A DNA stretch of 64,000 bases from Candidatus Laterigemmans baculatus (lineage in GTDB: Bacteria > Planctomycetota > Planctomycetia > Pirellulales > Pirellulaceae). The position numbers were made by a program, and so were the translations under genes. The stretch spans positions 1 through 64,000 of the forward strand of contig NZ_WRPR01000002.1 in NCBI RefSeq assembly GCF_010367455.1, given 5' to 3'. Positions 18,742 through 27,502 of the stretch are shown in pieces. Position 1 is the first letter of the stretch; each line of letters opens with the position of its first letter. The notes beneath the pieces are model-generated. The model did no database searches. It worked only from the letters and a program-made list of their open reading frames with translations, and was not told the origin of the DNA.

Positions 18742-21276
18742 ATGGAAGATCCAACGACATCGGCCCCAGCTCCGCTTTCGGCATCCATGAGTTTGGGTTC
18801 CGAAGCGGTGCATACTGCAGTCGGTTTGGCACGCGTCGTCTGGCAGCGACGCGTGGCCATGCTGGGCTGTCTGTTGGCCGCCGCTGCGCTCGGTGGGCTG
18901 TACTATCTGAGCGCCACGCCGATCTATCAGGCGACCGCACAGATGTTGGTCGAGCGCGTGGGAGAGAATCTGCTCGGGGCTTCCACCGCCGCAGAACTCG
19001 ACAATCAAAGCCTGATCGCCAACCAGGAGGCGCTGCTCACCCAGCCGCTGGTGCTCGAGCGGGCCGCGGAGCGTCTCGCCGGGAGCTCCGAGGAGACGCA
19101 GATCGATATGCAGGGGGTGCCCCGCCATCGCTGGCCCGAGGTCCTGCGGAATAATTTGTCCGTCTCTTCGGTCAACCGCACGAATTTGATCGGATTGAAT
19201 TATCGCTCCAAGGATCCCGAAGCGGCCGTCGTGGTTCTGCAGGCCGTGATGGATGCCTATCTCGACTTCGTCGAAGAGCACCACCAGAGCAACTCCCACA
19301 GCTTGCTGGCGACGTTGGAGCGGGTCCGCGGCGAAGTCGAAGAAAAGTTGGCTCAAGCTCAAGAACAATTGCTCGAGACTCGCCGCCGAGTGCGCAGCCT
19401 GGGGCTCGAGCAAGGTGGAGAAACGGTCCACCCGGCAGTCCAGCGGGTCATTCAGTTGAACGACCACTTGGTGGGAATTCAGGAGCAGCGGATCGAGTTG
19501 GAGGCGGCCCTGGCCGCGCTCCAGCAGGCGATCCTCGACGGGGGCGACCTCCGCGAGTACCTGACCCTGGTTCAGCCGGAGGTCGGGACCCAGATGATGA
19601 ACAACGTCTTGGGGTTGGGAGCGACGCAGACCCAAACGGCCGCCGCCCTGGAGCGGCACTTGCTCGATATCCGGGCCCGCTTGGCCGGCATGCGCGAGCA
19701 CTACGGCGAAACGCATCCGGAGCGTTTGCAGCTGGAGCGGGAAATCGTCCAAGCGGAGCAGTACTTGGAGGCCGTTCAGGCCGGCGGGAGCGGTCCGACC
19801 GGCCAGCTCCGCCGCGAGCAACTGGGCCCGATGCTGCTCTCCATGCTCAAGGAAAAACTCGCTAAGACGAGACTGTATGAGCGCGAGCTGGAACGTGAGT
19901 TGGCCGCCAGTGAGCAGGAGGCGGTCGAGTTGAGCGACGGGCTGAGCGAGCTGACGATCGCCCAGCGCGAGCTCGATCGGCACACCCGACTGCATGAGAC
20001 GCTGTTGACCCAGATGGCCGGCTTGGACATCGGCCGGAACCGTGCCGGGTTGACCGTCAGCGTCACCGGAGAGCCGACCGCCAGCCCGACTCCCGTCTCG
20101 CCAAGACTCTCGCTGATCGCAGCGATGGTGCTGTTCGTTGGAGGCGGATTGGGGCTGGTCATCGCGTACGTCAGCGATCTGATGGACGATCGCTTTCGCA
20201 GTCCCGACGAGCTCGAGCGACAGCTGCGACTGCCGCTCCTGAGCGTCGTCCGCCGCATGGAGGCGGGCGAGCGAGAGGGGGCCGCTGCGGTGCTGGTCCA
20301 CGCCCGGCCCAATGCGGTCGAGACCGAACCGTTCCGCACGCTCCGCACGAGTTTGTTGATCGCCGGCGGCGACGAGCGGAGGATTGGAATTACCAGTACG
20401 CAGCCGGGTGACGGGAAAACGACGGTGGCGAGCAATCTCGCCGCGTCGCTCGCACAGAGCGGACGGCGGGTGTTGGTGATCGACGGCGACTTGCGAAAAC
20501 CGGGCTTGTCCAATCTCTTCAAAGTCCGCGATCGCGAGGGACTCAGTACGATCCTCTGCATGTCCGAGCCGATCGCTCAGGCGGCACCTCCCCGCGTCGT
20601 CGCCTCGGAGATTCCCGGCCTGTCTCTGATTCCCTGCGGTCCCAAGCCACTCGACCCGAGCGAATTGCTGGCCCGGATGCGGATGGCCGAATTGCTCGCC
20701 TGGGCCGAGCAGCACTTCGACATGGTGATCGTCGATTGTCCTCCCGCCCTGGTCGCCAGTGACGCGCTGATCGTCGGCCGCTTGGTCGACCAAATGATGC
20801 TGGTCGTGCGTCCCGATCAGAACCCGCGCCGGATGGTCATCCGAGCGATCGAGGCCCTGCGGTCGGTCCAAACGCCGCTCCGAGGGATCATTGCCAATAA
20901 CGTTTCCAATCGCTCCGAGAACCACTACTACGGCTACGGTTACGGCCACTACGGCTACGGCGAAGACGAAGCCGAGCTGCAAGCGGTTCCGGCGGAAGAA
21001 TTCGCCGTCGGCGTTCCTGGGATGCCCCACTCGCCCCTGCCCCACTCGCCCCTACCCAACTCGCCCCTACCCGGTGCCCCTTCCGTCGCTGGCCCCGGCC
21101 CGGGCGTTCCGGTGACGCCCCACGCGCCGGCAGCCCCAGCGTCCTTCTTCGCCCCTCCGGCTCCGCACTTCGAGCCTGCTCCGACGTCCGCGGATTCGTC
21201 GCCCGAGGAGCCGGCTCCGGAGAGGCGGACCCAGCCGCGACGGCGCCGCTCGCCCTCCTCCCAGACCGCCGCCTAA
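18742..21276 (+). CDS. polysaccharide co-polymerase/BY-kinase (Wzc-like tyrosine autokinase)
   Basis: Controls chain length and export through cycles of tyrosine autophosphorylation. The 844-residue protein has a Wzz-type chain-length domain with TM1 near residues 38-58, a coiled-coil periplasmic region (about 160-410), TM2 near 455-478, then the ATPase: Walker A TQPGDGKTTVASN near 552, Walker A' VLVIDGDLRKPG near 577 and Walker B MVIVDCPPA near 663. A tyrosine cluster (seven Tyr in about 16 residues, 726-742) follows. The last 90 residues are Pro/Ala-rich, beginning with PHSPLP-type repeats of 15 bp. Forms an operon with the Wza-like gene and the ligase. Confidence 0.94.
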   Translation: MEDPTTSAPAPLSASMSLGSEAVHTAVGLARVVWQRRVAMLGCLLAAAALGGLYYLSATPIYQATAQMLVERVGENLLGASTAAELDNQSLIANQEALLTQPLVLERAAERLAGSSEETQIDMQGVPRHRWPEVLRNNLSVSSVNRTNLIGLNYRSKDPEAAVVVLQAVMDAYLDFVEEHHQSNSHSLLATLERVRGEVEEKLAQAQEQLLETRRRVRSLGLEQGGETVHPAVQRVIQLNDHLVGIQEQRIELEAALAALQQAILDGGDLREYLTLVQPEVGTQMMNNVLGLGATQTQTAAALERHLLDIRARLAGMREHYGETHPERLQLEREIVQAEQYLEAVQAGGSGPTGQLRREQLGPMLLSMLKEKLAKTRLYERELERELAASEQEAVELSDGLSELTIAQRELDRHTRLHETLLTQMAGLDIGRNRAGLTVSVTGEPTASPTPVSPRLSLIAAMVLFVGGGLGLVIAYVSDLMDDRFRSPDELERQLRLPLLSVVRRMEAGEREGAAAVLVHARPNAVETEPFRTLRTSLLIAGGDERRIGITSTQPGDGKTTVASNLAASLAQSGRRVLVIDGDLRKPGLSNLFKVRDREGLSTILCMSEPIAQAAPPRVVASEIPGLSLIPCGPKPLDPSELLARMRMAELLAWAEQHFDMVIVDCPPALVASDALIVGRLVDQMMLVVRPDQNPRRMVIRAIEALRSVQTPLRGIIANNVSNRSENHYYGYGYGHYGYGEDEAELQAVPAEEFAVGVPGMPHSPLPHSPLPNSPLPGAPSVAGPGPGVPVTPHAPAAPASFFAPPAPHFEPAPTSADSSPEEPAPERRTQPRRRRSPSSQTAA

Positions 21277-21282
21277 GCCCCT

Positions 21283-23907
21283 ATGCCCGGCCTCCGTCTC
21301 CCATCGTCTCGGCGGCACGGTTCCGCCTTCCAGCGAGAGCAAGCGTGGAAATCCCGCGACTCAGGGGGATTCGACTCGCCCGTCGAGCGGAGGGGCAGCG
21401 GGATCCCGTTGGTGGCCTGGACGATTGGCCTGGCGCTGCTCACTGCGACGCTCCTGCTCGGGGGGCGTCATCCGGTCGGGCGGCTGGGGGTGGTCGTGGC
21501 GGTCGTGGCGGTAACGCTCGTCGTCGCCTTGGCGGCGCGGGGGAATCGCTGGCGGTTTTGCGGTGCCGAGTGGTTATTTCTGTTGGCGACACAACTCGTC
21601 ACGCTGCAACTCGTGCCCCTGCCTGCAGGGCTGCTCGCACGAGTGCGGCCAGAGTTCGAACGACTCCTCCCCTCGCTCGCAACGCACGCCGACGGGCTCC
21701 GCACTTGGCAGCTGATCTCGGTCGCTCCGCAGCACACCCGCGAAGCGCTCGCGATGTGGCTCGCCTATGGGGCACTCTTCTTTGCCGTCCACCACTGGTT
21801 GGTCTATTCGCGAGCCGCCGGTCACTTGCTGCGGATCGTCGGCTGGTCCACCCTCGTCTTAGCCGCGGTGGGGCTGGCGCAGTACTTTTTCGACAACGGG
21901 CGGTTCCTGTGGCTCTATGACAATCCTTCGCGGCCTTCCGGCGGTGCGGTCATGGGGCCCTTTCAGAACCGCAACCACTTCGCCCACATGATGGCGTTGG
22001 GGATCGGGCCCTTGATCTACTTAGCCCTTGGCAATCCGCCCTTTGCGCAGAAGTGGGAGCGAGGGACGGCTGCGGCCGGTTTGGCCTTGGTCGGGCTGGC
22101 GAGCTTGCTGAGCTACTCGCGGGGTGGGATTGCGGTGGTGGCCCTGAGCGCGGTGCTCAGCGGCCTGCTGATGCCTCGCCCAGCGGGGCGAAAATGGATG
22201 GGGGGGATTCCCGCGGCGCTGATTTCCGCGGCGCTGATCATCGCATGGATCGGGGTGGCCCTCGCGATCAATGGTGGGGGGCGGGTTGTGGAGCGCCTCG
22301 GCACGCTCTCCTCGGGGTCGCTCGAGTCGATTTCGTCGCAGCGCTGGATGTTGTGGCAGGCGATGGGGCGAGCGATCGAGGCCAGCCCGCTGGTCGGCTA
22401 CGGAGCCGCCAGCCACTCGGAGGTGTATCCGAGCTTTCTCGAGCAGGGGACGGAGAACCGTTATACCCATGGCGAGAGCGGCTACCTCCCGCTGCAACTC
22501 GAGAATGGCTTGCTCGGCAGTCTGCTGCTGTTGCTGCTGGTGGTGCTCGGTATCGGCTGGTTGCGGCGCGGCTGGCGGAGCGGTGGCGTGGCGGAAAGGC
22601 GGATCCTCGCGGCGATCGCGGGGCCGCTGGCCGCCAGTCTCGCCCACTCGACGATGGATTTCGTCTGGTACATCCCAGCTTGTTTGGCTACCACGCTCGT
22701 CCTGCTGGCCTGCGCGAGCAGCCTCTCGCGGCTCTCGGCTGAGGGCGAACGGCGGTCCTCCGAGAGCCCTGCCGAGGAATGTCCCGCTGGCGTTTGGAAT
22801 TTCAGTTCGCTCGGCCGCGTGGGGCTGGGGTTTGCAGTCTTGGGGTGGTGCTTCATCACCCTTCTGCCCGCCGCGAAGGCCGCGTTCTACTGGGATGCCT
22901 ACCGTCGCATCGTCCGGACCGAGTCCGACTCCGAGGTGGCGGCCGACAAGCTGGCCCATGCCCACTGGTTGCTGCAGCAGGCGGCCGTGCGGAATCCCGC
23001 CGACGGAGTCGTGCACACCCGATTGGCGCAGCTCAGCGTGGCGATGGCCGAAGCGAGTTCCGGTTCCGGTGCGCCGATCTCCTCGCTGGCTCTCTTGCAG
23101 GAGGCGTGGCTGCAGGGACGTCATGAGCAAGCGGCGGAGATTTGGCGGACGCTCCCGCTCGAGGCTCGGCAGCGATTGCTGGAGGCGGATGCTCACGTCG
23201 CTCGGGCGATCGCGGAAACGCCGCTTCAGGGGAGCGCGTACGTGACCGCCGCCGAGATCGCTTTCCTCGGCCACGATCGCTTGCCCGCGGCTGACGTTTT
23301 GCTCGAACACGCGCGGCGGTTGCGACCCCACAGCGGCTCCATCGCGCTCCGCAGCGGAGTGGTGCAGGCACGTGCGGGGGATGTCCAGGCCTGTATTGCC
23401 AGTTGGCGGTACGGGTTTCAGGCCGACCGCTCCGAACGCCACGCGACGCTGAAGCTGCTCAGCGATCGACTGCCAGCCGGCTTGCTAGTCACGCTCCTGC
23501 AGCCCGACCCCGAAGGCCTCCGCGACATCCGTTGGCACTTCGAATCGACCGGCAATACGACTGCGCTGCGAGCCTTGGCTCCCGATCTCACCGAGGGGAT
23601 CGCCCGCGTGGCGAGAGCGCGGCAGGAAATCGACCGGCAACGCGAGGGACTTCTCGAAGCGAGTCGGTTCGCCGGCCAATACGGCCTCCCGGCTCGTGCC
23701 ATCGAGCTTGCGGAAGAAGCGATCCGCATCGCTCCCGGACACTACGAGGCCCATCGTCTCCTGGTCGACCTGTATCGCCAACAGAATCGCATGGCAGAGG
23801 CCGAGGCCGAGGTCCAATGGTGCCTGCGGCGGCGGCGAGATCCTCAGTTGGAAGCGATCCAGACCGAACTGGTGCGACTGCGGCTCGCCTCTCGGCGGCC
23901 GGAATAG
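21283..23907 (+). CDS. O-antigen ligase/polymerase-like membrane protein with C-terminal TPR domain
   Basis: An 874-residue protein. Roughly residues 45-520 are a multi-pass membrane domain with the Wzy_C/WaaL-type core (QNRNHFAHMMALG near residue 228, LLSYSRGGIAVVALS near 270, and a periplasmic stretch RYTHGESGYLPLQLENGLLG near 392). The remainder is soluble and helical with tetratricopeptide-like repeats, ending in ALREEAIRIAP-type and YRQQNRMAEAEAEV helices. The gene begins six bases after the kinase stop, so it is the third gene of the export operon. It could ligate or polymerise glycan; which one cannot be decided from sequence. Confidence 0.87.
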   Translation: MPGLRLPSSRRHGSAFQREQAWKSRDSGGFDSPVERRGSGIPLVAWTIGLALLTATLLLGGRHPVGRLGVVVAVVAVTLVVALAARGNRWRFCGAEWLFLLATQLVTLQLVPLPAGLLARVRPEFERLLPSLATHADGLRTWQLISVAPQHTREALAMWLAYGALFFAVHHWLVYSRAAGHLLRIVGWSTLVLAAVGLAQYFFDNGRFLWLYDNPSRPSGGAVMGPFQNRNHFAHMMALGIGPLIYLALGNPPFAQKWERGTAAAGLALVGLASLLSYSRGGIAVVALSAVLSGLLMPRPAGRKWMGGIPAALISAALIIAWIGVALAINGGGRVVERLGTLSSGSLESISSQRWMLWQAMGRAIEASPLVGYGAASHSEVYPSFLEQGTENRYTHGESGYLPLQLENGLLGSLLLLLLVVLGIGWLRRGWRSGGVAERRILAAIAGPLAASLAHSTMDFVWYIPACLATTLVLLACASSLSRLSAEGERRSSESPAEECPAGVWNFSSLGRVGLGFAVLGWCFITLLPAAKAAFYWDAYRRIVRTESDSEVAADKLAHAHWLLQQAAVRNPADGVVHTRLAQLSVAMAEASSGSGAPISSLALLQEAWLQGRHEQAAEIWRTLPLEARQRLLEADAHVARAIAETPLQGSAYVTAAEIAFLGHDRLPAADVLLEHARRLRPHSGSIALRSGVVQARAGDVQACIASWRYGFQADRSERHATLKLLSDRLPAGLLVTLLQPDPEGLRDIRWHFESTGNTTALRALAPDLTEGIARVARARQEIDRQREGLLEASRFAGQYGLPARAIELAEEAIRIAPGHYEAHRLLVDLYRQQNRMAEAEAEVQWCLRRRRDPQLEAIQTELVRLRLASRRPE

Positions 23908-23954
23908 GAAATCCGCTAGTCGATGTGGCAGCGATGCTCTCGGCGGCTTCTTGC

Positions 23955-24536
23955 TCAAGCAGCATACCGCTGCGGGAGCAGAGCGGAATTGGCAACGCTG
24001 AGTCTCGCCCGTTGCTTGGGGAACTCGCTCACGAAGCGTCGATCATCGATCCCAAAGTAGGCTGCCAGATGTTCGGCCGAGTCCCAGAGGGTGTCATAAG
24101 TGATGAACCGCAGGCTTTCCGATGAAGCGGCTCGCCAGTTGGCCTTTTGGGCTTCGACTGCGGCGATGAAGGCCCGGCGCTGGCGGTCCCCCCTGGCGAT
24201 CACACCGGTGAGGCAACCGAGCTTTGCCGCTTGGGCCTCGACCCAGCCACGCCGCCGAATGCTCCGGTAGATCACATCCGCATCGCCGCTGACAAACAGA
24301 ATTCGCGTGCCGCCCAACGCACTCCAGTCCTGGGGCGGACGAGGCCAATGCTTGAGGCCATCTGAATCGCTGACGGCATTGACGGTAAGGAAGCGTGAGA
24401 GATGCTGGAGAAGTGCCGTGGTCGCCACCCCGCCCGGGGAGACGATCCAACCTTCGAGTCCCTTGACGGAAGGAGGGTCGGCGAATTGACGAATCATCGC
24501 TTTGACCATGAGCCGCAATCGGGGACGGTAAACCAC
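23955..24536 (-). CDS. sulfotransferase-like protein of unknown activity
   Basis: A 193-residue protein whose start resembles a sulfotransferase 5'-PAPS loop: GWIVSPGGVATTALLQHL near residue 29, where a canonical loop would carry a Lys or Arg and Ser/Thr. A later segment, RILFVSGDADVIYRSIRRRGW near residue 78, resembles the region around the 3'-PAPS-binding Arg-Ser pair. The C-terminal half includes LAAYFGID, reminiscent of the end of sulfotransferase domains. The match is by eye only. It is the last gene of the minus-strand block 31234-23955, so polysaccharide modification is a reasonable guess. Confidence 0.6.
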   Translation of the reverse strand: MVYRPRLRLMVKAMIRQFADPPSVKGLEGWIVSPGGVATTALLQHLSRFLTVNAVSDSDGLKHWPRPPQDWSALGGTRILFVSGDADVIYRSIRRRGWVEAQAAKLGCLTGVIARGDRQRRAFIAAVEAQKANWRAASSESLRFITYDTLWDSAEHLAAYFGIDDRRFVSEFPKQRARLSVANSALLPQRYAA

Positions 24537-24910
24537 GCTTCTCCCTCCATGATCTGAGCAGCCCGGGCAGGGTGAACCGGCGGTTCACCTCTGCGGACGC
24601 GAATCGAAATCAGCTGGCGAAGGTCACGAATCCGCTCGCCGCAAGGAGTCCCTTTGGAATAGCTGGTGGTAGCTAAACGAGGGGGTATGGCACCATCATT
24701 CGGGCCGCTCGAAGCTTTGGTTGAACCGCAGGAGTGCGTTTCATGCGGACCTCAGAAGAATCTCGTCGGCTTTTGCTCGTTCTACCGGTTCTTCGGCGCC
24801 AAGGGCGCTGGCTTTCGCGCCCGTCGGCACTTGGCTACCCGGAGCAACCCCGAGTGCCCGCTGGATCCGGGCGGCCAGAGTGGCCAGAAAAATCAGAGGA
24901 GTCCGAGAAG

Positions 24911-24936
24911 TCGCCGCGGGCGAGAATCCGCGGCGA
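24911..24936. terminator. perfect GC-rich stem-loop downstream of the FkbM gene
   Basis: Nine-base perfect arms with an 8-base loop. No T-tract follows on either strand, so terminator function is only possible. Confidence 0.3.
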
Positions 24937-24982
24937 TTGGAGAAATGGCCGACGTCGACCGCTCCGGGTGAGGAGCGGTGTC

Positions 24983-25054
24983 GAGGGGCCTGTGGAGGCC
25001 GAGGGGCCTGTGGAGGCCGAGGAGATTGTGGAGGCCGAGGAGACTGTGGAGCAA
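24983..25054. repeat. tandem array, four 18-bp units
   Basis: Units begin GAGGGGCCTGTGGAGGCC at 24983 and 25001, with diverged copies at 25019 and 25037. The array lies in noncoding DNA just past the 3' end of the minus-strand FkbM gene. Confidence 0.9.
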
Positions 25055-25063
25055 AACAGCTTG

Positions 25064-25930
25064 TCAGGCGGCACCCAGCAGTTCTTGTTTCCGGCCCTGC
25101 TCGAGGAACAGGAAATTGTGGGTTCGGATTGTATCGATTCCGGTTTCCACAATCTTCTCTAATTCACTGCGAAGCACGATCCGGCACTCCGCGTCGACCG
25201 TCCAGGCCTCATACCCTTGGCTCCAAAAAATTTCGAAGGTCGAGAGTAGATTCGGATTGATCTCCAGTCCTACCGGGAGATGTTCGGTGACGGAGATTTC
25301 CACCATCCACAGCGGCTTGACGTCCCGCGCCACGAACGCAGCGGCTCCGGCGAGCATCATTTGCTCGGCCCCTTCGACATCGACGATCATGAGGCACTTT
25401 TGGTCCTGAAATCTTGCCCCGAGGACTTTGTCCAAGGTTGAGCACGGGACGAGCGTGCGGTACTCGCTCGACGTTCCCGCCCAACCCTTCATGAGGGAAG
25501 CTCCGGTGCCGCCACCATAGATTTCGATGACGCCGACTTGATCGCTGAGCGCCACGGGATAGATCTCGGCCCGCGATTCCCAGTGATTCGCCTTCACGTT
25601 TCGGCAGAGGTACCCCAGGTTGTGGGCGACGGGTTCGAAAGCGACGACGTACTTGCCCTGCTGGAGCGCCAGGCAGCAGTAATAGCCGATGTTCGCCCCG
25701 ACATTGATGACCGTGTCGACGTGCGGGAGCAGGCTCTCGACGATATGCGTTTCTTCCTGCTCGAACCGGCCGCTCTCCATGGCCGCGTTGCCGGCAAGTT
25801 TGAAACCCAACGGCGTGTCCCGAGGCTCCATGTAAACGTGCCAACTATCCCGGACACTTCGGTAGCTGCTCGCGACCTTCGGGAAGCGTTCGACGACCGG
25901 TTTCAGAGTGCGTAAGAAGTGCGTTTTCAT
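25064..25930 (-). CDS. FkbM-family methyltransferase
   Basis: A 288-residue SAM-dependent methyltransferase of the FkbM type, which O-methylates sugars or polyketides. The core shows DTVINVGANIGYYCCLAL near residue 71, VVAFEPVAHNLGYLCRNV near 94 and CLMIVDVEGAEQMML near 183, the three segments that mark the family. The ATG at 25930 (MKTHFLRT) is preferred over one 20 codons upstream. It lies 79 bp after the CgeB-like gene on the same strand, supporting a role in decorating the glycan. Confidence 0.9.
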   Translation of the reverse strand: MKTHFLRTLKPVVERFPKVASSYRSVRDSWHVYMEPRDTPLGFKLAGNAAMESGRFEQEETHIVESLLPHVDTVINVGANIGYYCCLALQQGKYVVAFEPVAHNLGYLCRNVKANHWESRAEIYPVALSDQVGVIEIYGGGTGASLMKGWAGTSSEYRTLVPCSTLDKVLGARFQDQKCLMIVDVEGAEQMMLAGAAAFVARDVKPLWMVEISVTEHLPVGLEINPNLLSTFEIFWSQGYEAWTVDAECRIVLRSELEKIVETGIDTIRTHNFLFLEQGRKQELLGAA

Positions 25931-26009
25931 ATGACAACCCGTCCGGGTATTTTTTGGGGGCGTTTGGTCAGCTTGTAAATGCCACGCCATCGTGGCAGTC
26001 GTCTTCGAT

Positions 26010-27392
26010 CTAAGCAGCCGCGGGAGTCAACTCGGAACTGTGCTGCGAAGATGGCATTGTTTTCGCAGACGCCATCACGCCGAGCGTGCGACAGATGGTT
26101 TCGTAGCGGTGCAGCCAGCGATGTTCGCGGAGGCATCGGACGCGGGCGCGGGCAGCGATTGCCTCGGCTTCTTCGGGATTGCGGAGGTAGTGGCGAACCA
26201 GATCGACGAGCTCTTCACGGCTGTGATAGCACGCGATCTCGCGGCCGATCTCAAAATGATCCGCCAGGTCCGCGTTGTAGGTCGTGAGGTAGAGGCCGCC
26301 TCCGGTGCCGGGGACTTCGAAATCTCGCCCCTTGAGGTTGGTCAGCATCTCGGAATAGAGAATTCCCCCCGCGCCGAGATTGATTTGGCTGCGATTGATC
26401 AAACGCACCAGTTCCCTGCCGCTCAGCGAGTCGCTGCCCCAGCCATGGCCGAAGACCTGAAGCGGGATATTGCAGCGGCGGAGATCGCGAATCAGGGACC
26501 GGCGGAACCCATACGCACCGCCGACAAAGCTGACCGGGATGTCTTTCTTGACCGACATCGGGCGGAAGAACTCGGCATCGAACCCTTCCGCTTGGTAGAT
26601 CGGTCGGCCACCCTCGCAGAGATACCATTCGCAGGCCACGCGAGCGCTGGTCCAGCTCAGGTCGAAGGCGGGAGCGAGGTCGATCTGCCCAAACCGCCAG
26701 CCGTCCATTCCGGGAGCTTCCCAGGACTGTTTGTCGTCGAGGCACATATTGACCACCGGGACGCCGATCTGTTGGGTGATCTCCTCGATCAACTCCGGCG
26801 TCACCTCGAGTCCGCTGGCGTAGACGAACACCCAGTCGACGGGATCCTCGGCATGGACTCGCGCGAGCGTCTCGATAAATTCGCGGTGCATGCTCCGACG
26901 ACGGCGGACCGCCGAGGCGTCCCGTTTGCGAAACTCCTCCGGTGTATAGCCCCGCGCGGCATAGTCGTACTCGCTGACTCGCCCCAGTGCCTGAAGGTCG
27001 GGATAGAGCGCGGAGTGCCAGCCAAGTCGCGGAATAAAAGCAAAGGTATGGATCTCGCCGCTGGCCTTTGCGGTCGGCTGATAACCGCGGCCCGCAAGTC
27101 GCCGCTGCACGTCCTTGGCAGTCGACAGGGGGTCGTACCGCAAGCCGGCTGCTTCGGCGCGACGTGCATACTCCGCCTGCCGCTGGCGGAACGACCGGTG
27201 CAATTGTTGGCGCCGGTAATAACTCCACCCGGCGTCGATCCAAGGCTGGTGCCCAGCCCATTGCTTTACCGCGTCAGGCAGCAACACGATAAGCCTCCTC
27301 CGTTTGAACGGCGATCCCCACTCCAGCGAGTGTCGCCATGGAGGCCGAGGATCGCTGGATGCATGTTGTGATTGAAACCAAGAACTTTTCAC
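26010..27392 (-). CDS. CgeB-like glycosyltransferase (DUF3880/Glyco_trans_1_2 type)
   Basis: A 460-residue protein. The middle holds DWVFVYASGLEVTPELIEEI near residue 188 and VVNMCLDDKQSW near 215, as in the DUF3880 domain. The C-terminal part carries the CgeB-type glycosyltransferase signature: VSFVGGAYGFRRSLIRDL near residue 290, INLGAGGILYSEM near 340, LKGRDFEVPGTGGGLYLT near 353 and a C-terminal LREHRWLHRYE segment. CgeB homologues act in surface maturation in Bacillus spores and in glycan loci elsewhere. The N-terminal 30 residues are atypical and the start could be internal. Confidence 0.85.
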   Translation of the reverse strand: MKSSWFQSQHASSDPRPPWRHSLEWGSPFKRRRLIVLLPDAVKQWAGHQPWIDAGWSYYRRQQLHRSFRQRQAEYARRAEAAGLRYDPLSTAKDVQRRLAGRGYQPTAKASGEIHTFAFIPRLGWHSALYPDLQALGRVSEYDYAARGYTPEEFRKRDASAVRRRRSMHREFIETLARVHAEDPVDWVFVYASGLEVTPELIEEITQQIGVPVVNMCLDDKQSWEAPGMDGWRFGQIDLAPAFDLSWTSARVACEWYLCEGGRPIYQAEGFDAEFFRPMSVKKDIPVSFVGGAYGFRRSLIRDLRRCNIPLQVFGHGWGSDSLSGRELVRLINRSQINLGAGGILYSEMLTNLKGRDFEVPGTGGGLYLTTYNADLADHFEIGREIACYHSREELVDLVRHYLRNPEEAEAIAARARVRCLREHRWLHRYETICRTLGVMASAKTMPSSQHSSELTPAAA

Positions 27393-27502
27393 CCGATGCG
27401 GTCGAAGCCGGCGACCGCTTCCGAGCCGGTTGAGCCGCCGTTGCGTGTATCCCGAATTTCCCCACTTCGAAGCAAGATCGGTTTCCCCGTCGGGGCGATG
27501 GC

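Larger units (their letters stand above)
24537..25063. other. 527-bp intergenic region with hairpin and tandem repeat
   Basis: No convincing gene is seen: open frames here are short, Arg-rich and unlike any family. It contains a perfect 9-base stem-loop (TCGCCGCGG at 24911-24919, CCGCGGCGA at 24928-24936) and an 18-bp tandem array ending nine bases before the FkbM stop codon. It may separate the FkbM gene from the sulfotransferase-like gene. Confidence 0.6.

Noticed and set aside
17632-21045. 1137-residue minus-strand open frame opposite the Wza and Wzc genes
   Set aside because: It is a complement of genuine coding sequence with His/Gln/Asp-rich composition and no family motifs, a GC-driven artefact.
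24911-24936. Hairpin as a firm rho-independent terminator
   Set aside because: The stem is strong but no T-run follows on either strand, so it is listed only as a low-confidence candidate.
24721-25260. 179-residue plus-strand frame in the 527-bp gap
   Set aside because: Composition is Arg/Gly/Cys-rich from the tandem repeat and it overlaps the FkbM gene; no family motif.
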